Assembly: GCA_039111635.1 (NCBI GenBank)
Contig: JBCAQO010000003.1
Coordinates: 1,116,001-1,180,000 of the forward strand
Length of the DNA stretch: 64,000 bases
Direction of reading: 5' to 3'
From: Heterobasidion occidentale
Lineage: Eukaryota > Basidiomycota > Agaricomycetes > Russulales > Bondarzewiaceae
The translations under genes and the position numbers were made by a program. Shown piece by piece: positions 1-14,717 of this stretch. Position 1 is the stretch's first letter; the number at the start of each line of letters is the position of its first letter. Under the pieces are notes generated by a model. The model was not told where the DNA came from and searched no databases. It saw nothing but the letters and a program-made list of their open reading frames with translations.

Positions 1-354
1 TTGTTCGGGTGGGGCGAGCGGGTTTAGTCTTTGGGACTACCTCGGAGGCAGATGGGTTTCTGGGTCGGCCACGACGCACAGGCACTACGTCTGGAGTCTC
101 GTCGGGGTGGGTAGGTTCGTCCTTCTGAGATTTTTCTCCGGTGGTGTTGGACTCAGTGTTTCGCGCTCCAGTTCTTCGGCGCTTTTCAGCAGGTTCCGTT
201 GCTTCTGGAATGGGAGAGACAGGACCACGAGCTCGAGTGCGACGGGCGCTGGGTGTTCTGTAGACGACGCGAGATCAGCCGAACGTGCTCGGAATCTAGT
301 GAGGGGACGCTCGAAATCAGTCGCATCTGGAGGTGTCTTGCGCTTTGGAGGCAT
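1..354 (-). CDS. AT-hook protein, 5' part only (runs off the window)
   Basis: The protein begins MPPKRKTPPDA at 354 and reads leftwards off the window edge. The first frame hits a stop near 85, but another frame stays open from about 204 to the edge and carries a basic, charged region followed by an AT-hook core (RRGRPR, about positions 60-78), a DNA minor-groove motif. An acceptor ending at 205 fits; the donor is uncertain, and 284 (after phase 1) gives a consistent frame. The start lies 178 bp from the divergent MED20 gene, so the two probably share a promoter. I do not recognise the family; a chromatin or DNA-binding role is inferred only from the AT-hook and basic composition. Confidence 0.5.
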
Positions 355-532
355 GTTTGTCGAGAGAAAGTCAGGAGGGAGAGGGTTTCGAGGACATGGG
401 CCAGAACGCAGTGGCAGACTCAATGACAAGACGCGTCAGTCACGTGCTATCCGGGAACGCGTTCAGGTCTGTTCATGCCGCGGCAACGACCGACAGCGCC
501 TGTTTTGTCTACTCGAGCTGGGACCATGCACC

Positions 533-1588
533 ATGGGCATCTCAGGGTACGCGACGAACGTAGCTGCCTATGTGCATCTGAAGACGAGGCCCTGACCGTT
601 TATTCATTCAAAGATTGGCCCGATGGATCAATGCACCAACGACTGGCCTTGATCTCATGACCGAAAATATCTTGCGAAATCATAATGTTGGTATTGCCTC
701 TTCCGACCTGTAGCTTTCCATCGTTAAATACGAAAACTTCAAAGGGCCAATTTCGCGGCAAATGGCAACTGGGCGTACGCACGTACCGTTCGACACTCAA
801 TGGACCCAAAGAAAACGCGCCCCGTACAATGTGTGCCCTGACCATGAGCGAGAACGTCTTTGTTCTCATCGATGATCCATATGCTCCGACGCCTGCAGAT
901 TTGGCCAAGGACGATTCTCAGATTCTCCCTGATCCCCCTCACTATCGCAACACTTTCCTCACTCTCAGCCCTCCAGGCGCGTTGGAGCAACTCCTGACGC
1001 TTCTTCATGCCCGGTGGATCCCGACAAGACAGGCCGCTTCTGGCGTTGCTCAGCATAAACAAGCATCTGGTCAACAACTTTCCATTGAAGGCCATATCTT
1101 TGCCATTGGAAATGACTGGATTGTCCGTGCAGGGCACGTTATCCTAGCGGGCGGCACTGTGAAGGGCATGCTCTTGGAGGTATGGCGAGATACTACAATG
1201 TATACATGTTTTGATTGCTTCAAAATAGGCCGAGTATCTCCCGGTTCCCGCCATGATATCCCGCTCAGCCGGCGACCCATCCGAACCGGCTCAAACTGTT
1301 GAACTCATCTCAAACCTTCTCCTCTCAGTCCTGCCAAATATTCATGAAGCAAAAATAGTTGCTGTCACTATCAGCGATGCCCAATGGCAGGATGTCCTAT
1401 GGGATAGAGAGGCAGAAGAAAATGAAGCTCGTGAGACAGAGAAGGAACCAAAGCCCACAGACGACATATATGCCGTTGGGGATGACGACGTTTCCACCCA
1501 TAGGAAAGGCGATTGGGTTGGAGTTGATAGGGACCGTAGGTCAGCATATCTAATCATCGGCGCGCTGAAATCAGAAGGCCTTATATGA
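533..1588 (+). CDS. MED20: Mediator complex subunit 20 (TBP-related head-module subunit)
   Basis: Mediator links activators to RNA polymerase II, and MED20 sits in its head module with MED18. Predicted exons are 533-546, 614-686, 745-1179 and 1229-1588 (293 residues), near the usual size. The N-terminus MGISGLARWINAP and the block WQLGVRTYRSTLNG are typical of the family. The MLLE|AEYLPVP junction across intron 3 restores a conserved motif. Intron 2 uses a weak donor (GTTGGT); the more canonical GTATTG four bases downstream would break the frame. The gene is divergent from the AT-hook gene and convergent with the transporter gene 142 bp downstream. Confidence 0.85.
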
Positions 1589-1730
1589 CACCCGCATACA
1601 TTTGATGTTGAGCTTTACTGGTCGTAATGAGCGAACACAATCCTAATTGGAAGCTGATCGGAGAAATGATACATCGTATCAAGTACAGAACACTTCTTCA
1701 CGACTATCTAAGTCATTGCGTACAGGATCA

Positions 1731-4242
1731 CTAGAACGATAAAGTGATACCGTTCCTCCTCGAGCCGAACATATAGCTGACCGTCTGGCTGATGAACAAG
1801 CCTACCGTGATACCGATGACGACGTTGATCATGGCACTGCCAATGTCGATACCGTTGTCGGCGGTCATACCTCCCGCCTGCGAGAGACCAGACTGGAAGA
1901 GGGCGGTGAGCGTTGAACACAACATGGAAAATGATCACTCACTGGTACCAAGAACAGTATACCAGGAACCACAGAGGTAAACGCGGTGCCGCCCATTTTA
2001 CGCGAGTAGATATTGCCCAGCATGCCGACCGTGAACGCGCCCACAGCAGAGACGACTTCGGACCGATTGAAAATGTAATGATCAGCGGCTTTGTTCGTGG
2101 CATAGGAGACGCAAGCAATGATGACCATGACAGGAAACTCTTTGGTCCGGTACGGCTGCAAATTCGCGAGCGAGAGACAGATCCCGAAAAGTGGGACAGT
2201 CAAGAACTGCGTCCACCACGGTAACGGCTGAAGATACCAAGGAAACCGAGGGTGACGGTAGCAACCTTTGATGATGTTTTCTGGTATGAAATATGGCACA
2301 GTGGCGTTCGAAAAAGTGAATGTCGTCAAAGAAGCAAATCGTTCCGCCGTGCTATTGTCAGGGACGAAAGAGCCACTATAGATGACAGTGCGTTGGAGAG
2401 CGGAGCCAAAAGACGCCAGTTTTCCTCGTTGGAGGGGGTCGACCACAAGGTAGAGATCTGAGCCAAGCTGCAGACCGAAGCCAAGAAAGAGTGTGTAAAC
2501 AAGCGCATAGACCATTCGGACGGATCCACAAATCATAGTTCGAGACGCTATTTCGAGGGAACTGCACACTGTAGAGGAAAATCAGTGGCTGCTCGGAAAC
2601 GGCTATAAATAGTCACATACAGACGAGATACCCAGGAAGAATTGTGACGATGCTGGCGGACGAGATAGCGGTATAGCAAAAAAGCTCTTTGCCGATGCTA
2701 CTTAATCCCCGAGTGGTGAAGGAGATGAGAATCGTCACCGTGATACTAAATTGCTGAAGTTTGAGATGAGACAAGACAACGAGGAAGAATGTACTCACTC
2801 GAAGACGCTAGCATACAACGAGCTATTAGACACGATCACAAGCTGCAGGGTACACAACAACGCGGCCGCGATGGCTGCGATCCACATATCGATGAACGAT
2901 CCGCCGAACGAGAGCGGGCATATCAATGCTGCGAGAATGAAGGCTAAGGTGCATCGCTGGAACGTTGAGTAGATTGGTGGCGAGTCGACGAGTTCCGTGA
3001 GCAGATCCGAGGCTTTCTTGGCGCTGATCTCGTCGTGAACCACTCGACGATATATGTAATGGACCTTGCGCAGATTTCCGAGAGCGAGGCGACCGCCGCA
3101 CCTCACAAAATGCGTCTCGGACGTTTGTGTCCCCGCATCGCCAAATGTGCTGACCATGAGGTTCGGTAAAAGAACGAACTCAGCTTTGACGCCAAGGACT
3201 CGGCAGGCAGCATGGAGCTGCGACTCTATGCGATGCGATGGTGCGCCGAAAAACATCAAAGCACGGCCAAGCTTGATGATGAATTTCTGACGATTGAGAA
3301 AGGCTTATATACTTTTCGTTAGAAACTAACATCACCGAGTGCAATGCGCGTGAGGAACGTACAGGTTACATGTTTTTGGATCGTGATCCTCTTGACCTCC
3401 TTCCGGCGGGTCTTGTAGTCAATCCCATGCATGCCAATCTGCCTCTTGCAGATCTCCTCGAGATCCTCAGGATCTCCTCGACGAGATTTTCGAACACCAG
3501 TGATCAGCGGATCATCCATGTCCAGACCTTCTGATTCGTTAGATATAGACGAGTCCACCCTTTGCATGCTCGAAGGGATCGTAAACGTTCCCGATGGCAT
3601 ACTGGGCAGCGCATCATCCGAGCGATCGTGTTTACTGCGTTGAAGGGTATGCGACGCACGGTAGTGATCGAGAAGATTGAACGAAGCTGGGAAGTGACGA
3701 GATTGGGGCTGCGTCTCGGAGCCCATGTCGACAGCAGAAAAGTCATTGCTCCATGCCCGCGAGCGAGACTTTTCATCATCCTCATAAGCAGAGTCCCGCC
3801 GGCTGCCTGGGCCATCAACGAATCCGTAAGACTGACGGCGTTCACGCACGGCGTTGCGCGATCTCATGGCATGGGTAGGGGGAGTGGAAATCTGGGAGTG
3901 AGAGAACCTGTCCGCAAGAGGCCCGTAGGGATGCGGGGAGTAGAGGGTATCTTCATCGGACGGTCGGCGGGGCGTACTTGGGCCAGCGTTGAAAATCGGC
4001 TGATGGGCGGAAGAGGAGTTCATATTCGGGGTGGACTCGAACTCGAATGGGCGACGTATAGACCAGGCAGAAGCGGTATGGAATGGACTTGCAGCGGCTA
4101 CCGGGGGCACTGCTGGAGCTTGCCTTTGGATAGAGGATGGCGTATCGGGATATTGGGCGAGAGGAGTAGAGACGGGCGGGTCTCTCAGAAACCCGGTGGA
4201 AGTGCGACGATGCACCATCGGAGGACGTTGGGGAGTCGACAT
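1731..4242 (-). CDS. ThrE-family (DUF1212) membrane protein, PRM10-like
   Basis: Predicted exons, 5' to 3', are 4242-3363, 3303-2799, 2745-2621, 2568-1943 and 1892-1731 (765 residues). Roughly the first 300 residues are Ser/Pro-rich and polar. The ThrE domain follows, with the conserved start RQKFIIKLGRALM then FGAPSHRIE, and about ten hydrophobic segments towards the C-terminus. Bacterial ThrE exports threonine and serine; the yeast relatives (Prm10, YJL107C type) are membrane proteins of unclear substrate. Membrane location is seen directly in the sequence, while amino-acid transport is inferred from the family. The last exon carries two Gly-rich helices and ends close to the membrane. Confidence 0.85.
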
Positions 4243-5112
4243 GTCAGACAGAGAATATGTGATCAGGTGTTTTCTTGAGACGTTCGAAAGGGCTGCTTCG
4301 AGAGAGAAGAGTTAAGTAGTCGATGAACTGATGATGTCAATTTCAGACCGGACCAGTCACATCCCCCATCCATGGTTTCAGGCTTCGGCAACGAGATGCT
4401 CACATCAGTCTACCATACAAGTCAGCTTTTGACGCAAGCGATGAGATCCCAGCACGGAAAGTATTATACGAGACCATTCAATTGTCATCGAGCTACACCT
4501 ACGCAAACGTGAACGGTGTCATCTACTGCTTAACCCTTGTTGTACAATAGGCTCACCAGTTTCCCTATTCTGATACTGATACACGAAGCCTGTTCTAGCT
4601 TTCCTTCATCTTGTGCATGCTAGCCGACGCTATACCCGTAAGTGGAGCAGGGCAGATCCTCGAAGCAGGACTGCTGTCAAAGTAAATGCATCGATAATCA
4701 GGTCCAGTACCTCGAGGCCGCCATGTAGTCGGATTCAGGAGAAAGTGAACTCGAGTGAAGTGTTACATCAATAAAAGGGTTACAGAGGTACAGCCTAGTA
4801 TGTACAGCGTCCCGGTTGGGCAACCGCAGATGCAAAACAGCTCAGCTCTCGCGGGTGAGTGAACGGAAGCAGAAATGTGCAGAACGCTGGCTGGAAGCAC
4901 GAGGAAGTGATACAGTATGAACAGACGCCAAGCGGAGGACAAAAGACGGAGGGAGGACCATGACAGTATTACCATGACATGGTTCCTGGACTGCGCCGGG
5001 CTGCAGGGCGTTCGAAGGACATCGCCTCGGGTGCTTTGAGCGCCTGAAGCCCCTCAATAACCTGTCATGGACGCTTGTCAGCTTCTCACCCCTCCTTGCC
5101 CCTCATCTTGTC
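4243..5112. other. Divergent intergenic region (870 bp)
   Basis: This stretch separates the divergent ThrE-like gene and the disordered-protein gene. Open frames here are short, show no conserved motif and have no splice-consistent partner, so I see no gene. It presumably holds both promoters and 5' UTRs. Confidence 0.4.
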
Positions 5113-6421
5113 ATGGATGATGCCAATCACAGCCCAACAGACCTTGCCCCGCCCCCACCTGCCTACGACCAGCGCGAGTTGGACCAGAAGGTCTCACAGG
5201 CCGTCGAGCAATCTCTCTCCTCATCAGACATGTCACACACCATCGGCGAAGATGGGTGGCCCATCTATGATGCCTCCGTATTCGAAGTCGTCGCATCGAG
5301 CTATGAGCGGTCGACCACGGGTTCATCATCGCTGTCGCAGGAGACCGACCAGAGATCGAGGGCAAAGCAGGCTTTGCCAAGCGACTCAAAGGTCCCAACC
5401 GCCGGCACACAGCCTCTTCGTTTACGAAGACGAAAGAATCGACCGTCCAAGAGCTCGCAAGACGTTATAGCGCACGCAATCTCTGTAGAGAGCGCACGAC
5501 CGAGCTCTCCAAGTTCTCAGCATAGCGCGGTGACTCCCGAATATTCAAGAGACAGCCCCCCTCCTCCATTCACTCCTACAGGTCCCTCTTTAGATGGCCT
5601 ACCCTTTGAAGAGGTTGTCCGTTTGTCATGGGATGGACAAGACTCACGACCTGCCTCTCCGCTATCTACCGTCGCCCATGATCACTCCCCTCGACACGAC
5701 CTCCGGGAATCTTCTCCGGATCCCATGAGACCCCATCATCAATCACTGCCACTTCTGCCCCGTCCTGGGAACCGCCGAGTAAATCCTCGCCCCATCACCA
5801 CTGACTATACGACACCGCATGCAAGACATCAGTCAACCATGTCGTCTCGTCTAGATTTCAATCCCCTGTCGGCCTACAGTAAACATCAGCTTGATTACAC
5901 GGATGCACCGGCTTCCAATCCTTCACACCAAGCGATGGCCTTCTACAAGTATGTGCGTCTCACCTCCGAGATCGATGCAGTGCTCACTATGGTTCTAGTC
6001 AAGCCGTCGCCTCCCACCTGACAAGCTCGATGCCGGTATCGAGTCGTTCAGAATATATCACTTCGTACGTCCTAATCTCATTTGATCACTCGCCACGAAC
6101 TGATTGTTTCATAGACCAAATAAATCCCAGCCTTTCCGAGCACCTCGAAGCGCCTCACCTATGCCGCCCGGAGCTCCGGCTGGAGATGACGACACGGCGT
6201 CGAGTATGCGAACCCAACGCCTACCTCGGCCAGCAACTGCCTCTAGCTCGAACTTATCACCATATCCTCGTTCGATGCCATCACCGCCAGGAGCGAATCG
6301 GCCATCGTCTGCGTTCGATGGGCAATCGCAGTATTCTACAGAGACACGAAGCGTCAATAGTGGAGCGCCATGGGCGTTTAGCGAGGCGCAGATGATTAGG
6401 GATCTGTATCAGGCTCGGTGA
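5113..6421 (+). CDS. Disordered Ser/Pro-rich protein of unknown function
   Basis: Exons 5113-5948, 5999-6064 and 6115-6421 give 402 residues in a continuous frame with good donors (GTATGT, GTACGT) and TAG/CAG-type acceptors. The protein is rich in Ser, Pro, Arg and His with many SP/TP sites. A short hydrophobic-acidic stretch around residues 165-175 (LPFEEVVRLSWDG) and the C-terminal APWAFSEAQMIRDLYQ look more ordered and could be short interaction motifs. There is no signal peptide, membrane segment or catalytic motif. I do not recognise the family; it resembles fast-evolving regulatory proteins common in basidiomycetes. Confidence 0.65.
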
Positions 6422-6757
6422 ATCTGATCCTTGAAGCCCCTTGTGTTTGATTGTGTATGTTTTGTTTTGACCCGTTTCTTTTCCACTGTATTGGCACTGC
6501 GTTGCGTCTGATTATTTTTAGCTGCCGAAGTGATGGAAACCTGTAGCTCTGCTCTGTTCTATAGCGTATCATACTAGTCTACGTTGCGTCTTGAAATCTA
6601 AACTTAATTATGTAGATCTCCTGGTGCACGTAGTCCTCGGAAGAAGTCACCTTGTCCTGATATGGTAAGTCTAAGATATGTGTGCACGTGACGCGGGCGT
6701 TTCCATGGGCTGGTATAACGCTCAGCGTAGCCGTAGAGCACTCTGCATTACTCGACA

Positions 6758-8635
<1,878 letters not shown>

Positions 8636-9033
8636 TCTCTGGGCGTTCGGAAACGGCTCCGGCAGCTGGCCTGCGAAACTTAATTTGCGAGATACTCATC
8701 ATATCGTGCAATGGATACTACTCACAATACCTGCTCCGGCGACGCCGGTGTCGCATAGACGCACTTATTACACAAGGCATGCACGACGTTACCCCTCATT
8801 TTTCTCAACTACCTTCGCGGTCGGTCTTTCCTATATCTAATACACAAACGAGATCTGCGAAGCATGAGTACTAGTCAGTCAATCCCTGGCCGTTATTGTA
8901 GAGTACAAACTGTAAATTTAAAATACACAAGAGGCGTCGACAGTCGTGTATCGTCGCCGTGAAGCAGCACATCACCGGGTGCCGCGCGGTCGCAGCTGGG
9001 GTCGCATCTGCAGGGGCGCAACAAGCTCGGCCG
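8636..9033. other. Convergent 3' intergenic region
   Basis: This 398 bp stretch lies between two convergent genes. It is AT-richer and holds only short frames without conserved content. It likely contains both 3' UTRs and polyadenylation signals. Confidence 0.4.
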
Positions 9034-12000
9034 TCAGTACCTCAGTTCGCGCGTGCAGGCAGCGAGCGATGGAGCCGCACACATCTCTAGAAAAATCGGG
9101 AGCAGATCGGGCACCCGTTGCAAGTCGGGCGGCTTCAGCGCGTCGGCCTGCTGTCGCTTCTGCTTTGCTTCCGCGTGCGCGCCGACGTCGACGGCGTGCT
9201 GTGGCCCGAGTACCGCCGCGACCTCCGGTCCTCGCGCCGGGGCGTCGGCAGGGGGATCAGCGATGGCGACGACGACGGCGACAGCGGCGGCCCCCGAGCC
9301 GGATAGTGCGAGTGTGCGCTGGACGTGCTCGGGAGCGCCGGCGCTGCTGCGCCCGGGCTGGGCGGTAGGGCTTGGAGCGCGCGGAGAGCGGGATGTGCTT
9401 CGGGAGCGGCGGGACGGGCGGCGGGGGCAGCTCGGCGCTGCGCCGCGCGGCGTCGCTGAACGTCATGGAGCGGGACTTGCGCAGGGGGAGGGAGAGCAGG
9501 CGCGGGCGCGAGCCTTTGCGCGGGAGTGGCTGCGCTTGAGGGGGTGGTGGCTGCTGCTGCTGTGGTCGCTGTCGGCCTGCGGACTGTGGGGTGTGAGGCG
9601 CGTGGGGCGTCGTCCGTGAACGCGCGAGCGCCTTTGCGCGCGCGGCGCCGTCCGACCCAGACCAGTCCTCCTCGCTGCTCCCGTCCTCGTCCTCGTCCTC
9701 GTCTTCGTCCTCCTCATCCGTCTCGTACTCCGTGCTCCCCTCCCCGCTCTCGTCCGTGTCCTCCGCCGCGGCGTCCTCCGCGTCCCCGCGCATCAGCTCG
9801 CCGTAGCTCAAGTCCCGCAGGACGCCCTGCATGAGCGCCTGCGCCGCCTCGTCCTCCGCGCCCGCGCCGCCAGCCTCCGCGCCGCCCGCGAAGCGCCGCC
9901 GGATCTTGCTCTCGTACGCGATCTTCAGCTTGTAGTGGTACAGCGCGACGGCGTCCACCTCCGCCAGCACGGCGGCGCGCTCGGGGCCCGTGTGCGGGAG
10001 CAGAAACTCGAGGCTGACGGGCGCGCCGAGGCCCTCGCGGATGACGGCGAGGAAGAGCTCGATCCAGCGCATGAGGTCGTTGAACAGGCTTTCGCCCTTG
10101 GAGTGCACCTTGTGCACGAAGTGGTAGAAGGCCTGCTCGTGCCGCTGGATGAGGTCGATGAACGTCTGGACCGTCTGCTGCGGGTCGGTCTGGCTCACTG
10201 TGAGGTAAAAAGAAAGCGTCGGAGCGCGTAAACGAGCGGCCTGAGGTAAAAAAAGAACACGGGGACGTACGCTCTTCCGCCGATTCGACGGTGCGGATGA
10301 GGTCGTTGATGAAGTTCTGCAGGTCGCCGAGCGAGTCGGCTATGCTCGCGGCTCGATACACCTGTGCCAAAGGGGCATAGAAGATCGTGATGATGTCTTT
10401 CAAGAGCTCCGCCGTTACGCCCTGCGATGCACGACCGGACGGTCAGGCGACCCCAACGGCTGGGGAAGCGCACGGCGAGGACTGACCTCGAATATGAGGG
10501 CGATGAGCTGCTCCTTCTCGCGCAGGCGCGCATAGAGCTTGGCGAGGACGCTCAGATCCTCGAAGAGCCACGCGTCCTCGTTGGGCGGGCCGTCGTCGTC
10601 GTCGGAATCATCGAGGGACTCGCGGTAGCGCATGTACTCTACGTGGGCGCGGTGGCCCCTGACGATGCGGTGCATCTGTGCGCGTGAGAGGGCGGGATCC
10701 TCGCTGGCGCGGAGGACGGCGGCGAGGACGTGGACGTTGTCGTGCGCTGATCGCCGAGGGAACGCGGACCGCACGTCCCAATCGAGACGGACATGGAGAA
10801 AACGGAAAATGCAAAACGTCAACGTCAGCGTCAGCGTCCGGACCCGCGCGAACCGACGGCGGCGGCGTACCGGCGTCGGCCTTGTACACGTCCTGGATCT
10901 CCCGCGGCGCATACACGTACTGCCGCACCTTCTCGCTGATCATCGCGTCCTCCACCTTGTCCTTCACCGCCTCGATGTCTTCTTCCAGCGCCTTGACCTC
11001 TTCGTTTAGCGAGCTCGTGAACATCCTGCCGTGGCCAGTGATCAGCGTCCCGGCCAGCCACGCTCCGCACGGTGCCACTGCTCACCGCTGTAGCAGGCTG
11101 CGTCCCCCAAAGGGCTGAGCCAGGAACAGATCGAGCACGCCTGGACCCACGTCAATAAACCCCACAATTCCGCTCGGTGTACGGAACGCTCACTCCGTAT
11201 CATCCCGACCGGGTTGCTGATCCTGAGCGCCGTCTTCAGCATAAAGTACGGCATCAGCCCGTGGATGCGCTTGAGGCCCGCTAGCGTCTCCGACGCGTCG
11301 TCAGCCGCGACAAAGTGTTGGAACACCGTCGACGCTAGTCTGCGCCACACGGTGAGCGCCCGCAGAGTCCAGCCGGAAAAGGAGTGGGGAGACTAACGAG
11401 ATGCGCGCCCACTCGAGCACGGCTTGGAAGTCAGCCGGGAGCTCGCGGACGTTCTCCGTCGTCTTGATGATCCCGAACATCTGCGTCAGCCCGTCTGTCC
11501 GACGTCGTCACCCGGGGCCCCGCATTGCGACGAGACTCGCCGCTCACCTTTCCCCATGATGTCGCCCTTCACGCCCTTGACACTCTCCCTGAGCTTGTCC
11601 ACCCGGCCCGCGACCGCGCTCGCGAAGCGCGCACGCCCGTCCTCCCTCACGCGGTCCGCCTCCTCGCGCCTCGCCGCGTCCGCGAGCTCCTCGTGGCTGA
11701 GCATCGTCGGGCCCGAGGTCAAGAACGAGTGTAGCACGGGAGACGACCCGAGCGCGGGCGTCGAGAGCAGCGCGTGCAGGTACGCGCGCAGCGTCAGGCG
11801 GTTCTTCTCGCGCGCGAGCCGCGCGTGGGCAGACGTGGACGAGGCACCCGCGCCCCCGATGGTGGTGGTCGCGCTCTGGGGCGTGCCGGGGGAGGGCGGG
11901 GGCGAGTCGGTGCTCGCGGCGGAGAGACGGGTCGAGGAGGGGCTGAGAGGCCAGCCGCTGGACCCGCCCGTGCTGCTGCTGCTGCTAGGGACGTTGACGA

Positions 12001-13226
12001 ACGCACGGTCTTTGGCCGGCGGCGCGCGAACGGTCTCTTCCGGGTGAGCCTTGCGGAGCTACGGGGGCGCATCGATAGTGAATGTCCGGGATCGGGTGAT
12101 AGACGGCGCAAAAGACGCACCTCGTCCGCGAGCGTCCGAAAGTCGCCGTACCGCCGCGAGACGTACACGTCTTGAGCGCGCGAGCGACGGGTGCGGATGA
12201 TGAACTCCTGTGAGGGTGTGAGTCGACGGAATCGAAAGCAGTGTGGCTGGAGGCAAGTATAGTATACGCGAGCGCACCTCGTGGATGCGGCTGCGTACGC
12301 GGCCCTTCTCGACGACGGTGCGGACGCAGACGATGTTCACGTCGAACACGTCCTGCATGCGCGCGAGGCGCGCACGTCGGCGGCGGGCGAGGAGCTCGAG
12401 ACGGTCAAGGTCGGCCTGGGCGAGGCGGACGACCTCCTCGCGTTCGGCAATCTTGGTGGCATAATTGATGAAGAGCGCGAGGCTGCGCTCGAGCTTGGCC
12501 ATGATCTTCTTCTGGCCATTATCATCGGCGTTGCTGGGATCGGACGCGGAGTCGGGGCCGTCGCCGAGTATGGAGGACGGGGAGGAGAGGTTGCGTGCAA
12601 GGACGGAGGCGACGAAGGGCTGGACCTTGTCGGGGAAGAAGTCGCGGGGGGCGGCGGCGAGGAAGGGGAATGTGAGGACGAATTGGCGAAAGATGTAGCG
12701 GAGGAAAGGGAGGTCGAGGGCGGGTGCGCCTTTGGGGGGTGGGGAGAAGGGTGCGCCGAGGTAGGAGAGCGTGGAGAGATTCGGGGGTGCGGAGACGGGG
12801 GAGGAGGTGATGGCGGCGAGCTCGTGGGTAAACTGGAGCTGGATCAGGGTCTTCTTGAGGTAGTGGGCGCGCACGGGGGTCAGCGTCGTGTCGGGCTCCT
12901 CCTGTGGCTGAGGCTGTCGAGAGGAGGAGGATGCAGCACCTTGTGCGGGCGAGGCGAGGCGGGGCTCGGGGCTGCTGGACACGATGGGGTAAGATATAGG
13001 GTCGACGGGGTCGACGATGACAGTGGGGGTGTGGACTGTGTGGCGAGGGCATCGAGAGTGTGCATGAGAGACGCAAAGGCGTGTGTGTGAGAGTGAGCGC
13101 GAGCGTGTACAGTACGTCGAGCGGAAGGGGGGAACAGGAGCAGTGCGAGGAACAGCAATCAACGACGTACAGTGTAGTGGTGGTCCTTGTCTCACCAGAT
13201 TTGTGATTAAATTCTGCTTTCCTCAT
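9034..13226 (-). CDS. PX/PXB-domain protein, Lec1 (YPR097W) type
   Basis: Yeast Lec1/YPR097W binds phosphoinositides and lipids. Proposed exons are 13226-13196, 13035-12278, 12207-12121, 12058-11548, 11494-11398, 11339-11194, 11140-11086, 11025-10871, 10746-10487, 10421-10271, 10197-9416 and 9357-9034 (about 1118 residues, all phases consistent). The PXB region (YLKKTLIQLQFTHEL onward) comes first, then the PX core RRYGDFRTLADELRKAHP, then DUF3818 helices. Near the C-terminus are a long Asp/Glu run and the family block ALKPPDLQRVPDLLPIFLEM. The first exon and the 58-nt intron at 9415-9358 are inferred: no in-frame ATG lies in exon 2, and the second intron is needed to join the conserved C-terminus. 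Confidence 0.8.
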
Positions 13227-14188
13227 TGCTCCCACAACCTCAAAAAAAATTATCATAGATTCTGTATGTAAAGGAGATGTCTCAGAATTTTTTGTGATGG
13301 AATGGCACCAGAAATGTGTCACTATCAAATGTTTGGAACAATAGCGAAATGTCACGGAATGGGGGTCCTTGACACAGCGTGACACTGTCACGGCATGCTA
13401 CTGCAACCTGCATGCGGGCCTCATTGTCCTTCAATAACTTTGTTTTTCTTATCTTGTTGAGATAATTGGCACCCTGTTGTGTTGATTTCAGATAGATCTG
13501 GTGAAGAGGACCTGCAATGAGAGGTAGAGAAATTCAGTCGGCAACAATGGTTTAGGCGACGCGCGAGGCGTCGGTGTGGGGCTCCGAGTCGCGTCACACT
13601 TGTTATCTCAAAGGCTCTCTACGATCCAACCTAGATGGATTTCTTTCAAATCTACTGTATTAGGTACACATTTAACCAGGCTAAATACCCAGGTGCTTTT
13701 GGAGGGTGCTTAAATTCCAACTGTGGAGCAATTTAGCATATGAAAGTTAATTATGGCTTAATTTTGGCCATTCCTGATGTATATGCTCTTGCCCGGAATG
13801 CATCTTCGCACAAGGGACCACAGATTTCTGTACAAACATGCACACATGGTACGTATAGCTGATATGATTTTATGAAGATTTTGGGAAGTGAAATGCAGAA
13901 GTTTTATTGGAGGTGTGTCAAGGACTACCAGTGAGACAAGGACTACCACTACACTGTAATGCGACCCCGAAAGCGGTCAGGCACGCAGTACTCCGATTCA
14001 GATCAATTGCTAACCTAAACACAAGACAAGGCCACCACTAGACATACACAGGATATGCGCAAACACACAGAGCGGGCAAAAAATACAGAACATATTACGC
14101 GGCAGATCATTCCCCTTTCTCGTCTTCTAACAATGTCAAGGCACTCCGATGAAGTGTCCCTCTGCTGCACCGGCGCCTGCTACTGCGG
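13227..14188. other. Intergenic region, AT-richer, no gene seen
   Basis: This 962 bp stretch lies upstream of the PX/PXB gene and downstream of the next minus-strand gene. Its base composition is noticeably AT-richer than its flanks. I see no conserved frame, tRNA or terminal repeat. Confidence 0.4.
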
Positions 14189-14717
14189 TTATGGGACATA
14201 GACCCTCGCGCCCTGAAACGTCCGTCCATTTTCGTCGAGCAGTCTTTTGAGGCGGCCCGCGACGCCCCGCACGCCCTCGCGCGAGTCGTGCAGATCTCTC
14301 CAACTGCCGGCGACGGTCCAGCACTCGGAGCAGGCCTTGGAGGCGGCGTTGACCGTGTCGAGCTCGAGCTCGCCGCGGGCGTGGAGGGCTTCGAGGATGC
14401 TGACAAGGCGGTTGAAACCAGTGATCCATGTGGAGATGCCGTTGGCGGAGTTCATGGTGGCATCTGTGACGAGGTAGGAGGAGGCGAGCTCGAGGCAGTG
14501 GCGGAGGACGCGCTGGTCGATGACGGTGGACTGGTGGGTCATGTCGCCAAGGACGCCGGTGACGAAGGCGGCGTAGTTGGTCGGGGGGCGCATGGATGTC
14601 TCTGCAGACTGATGGGGCGGGGAGGGGGAGGTGGGGGGCGTGACGTGCGTGAGTCGGAGCGGGGGCGAAGCGGGGGGCGTGGGTGGGCAGGACGCGTACC
14701 TCTGGGTCTGGGTCCAT
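14189..14717 (-). CDS. Small orphan protein
   Basis: Two exons (14717-14700 and 14599-14189, 142 residues) give a Met start MDPDPE joined to TSMRPPTNYAAF. The frame upstream of this ATG stays open for a further 14 codons or so (VLLLPDLIHGDPDV), and an acceptor lies there, so an additional 5' exon is possible. The product is a compact, probably helical soluble protein (VIDQRVLRHCLELASSYLV, ALHARGELELDTVNAASKA). It has no signal peptide or catalytic motif, and I do not recognise it. It is divergent from CCDC47 by 423 bp. Confidence 0.55.

Noticed and set aside
11774..12468. Plus-strand Arg/Gly-rich frames opposite the PX/PXB gene
   Set aside because: Composition is that of antisense GC-rich codons; the minus strand encodes the PX domain.
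12281..13090. 269-codon plus-strand frame rich in Gly/Glu
   Set aside because: Exact antisense of the PXB-encoding exon; no independent start context or motif.
13196..13391. GTG-initiated N-terminal extension of the PX/PXB protein
   Set aside because: The frame before 13035 lacks an ATG and reads like untranslated sequence; a short spliced first exon with a GTGAGA donor fits better.
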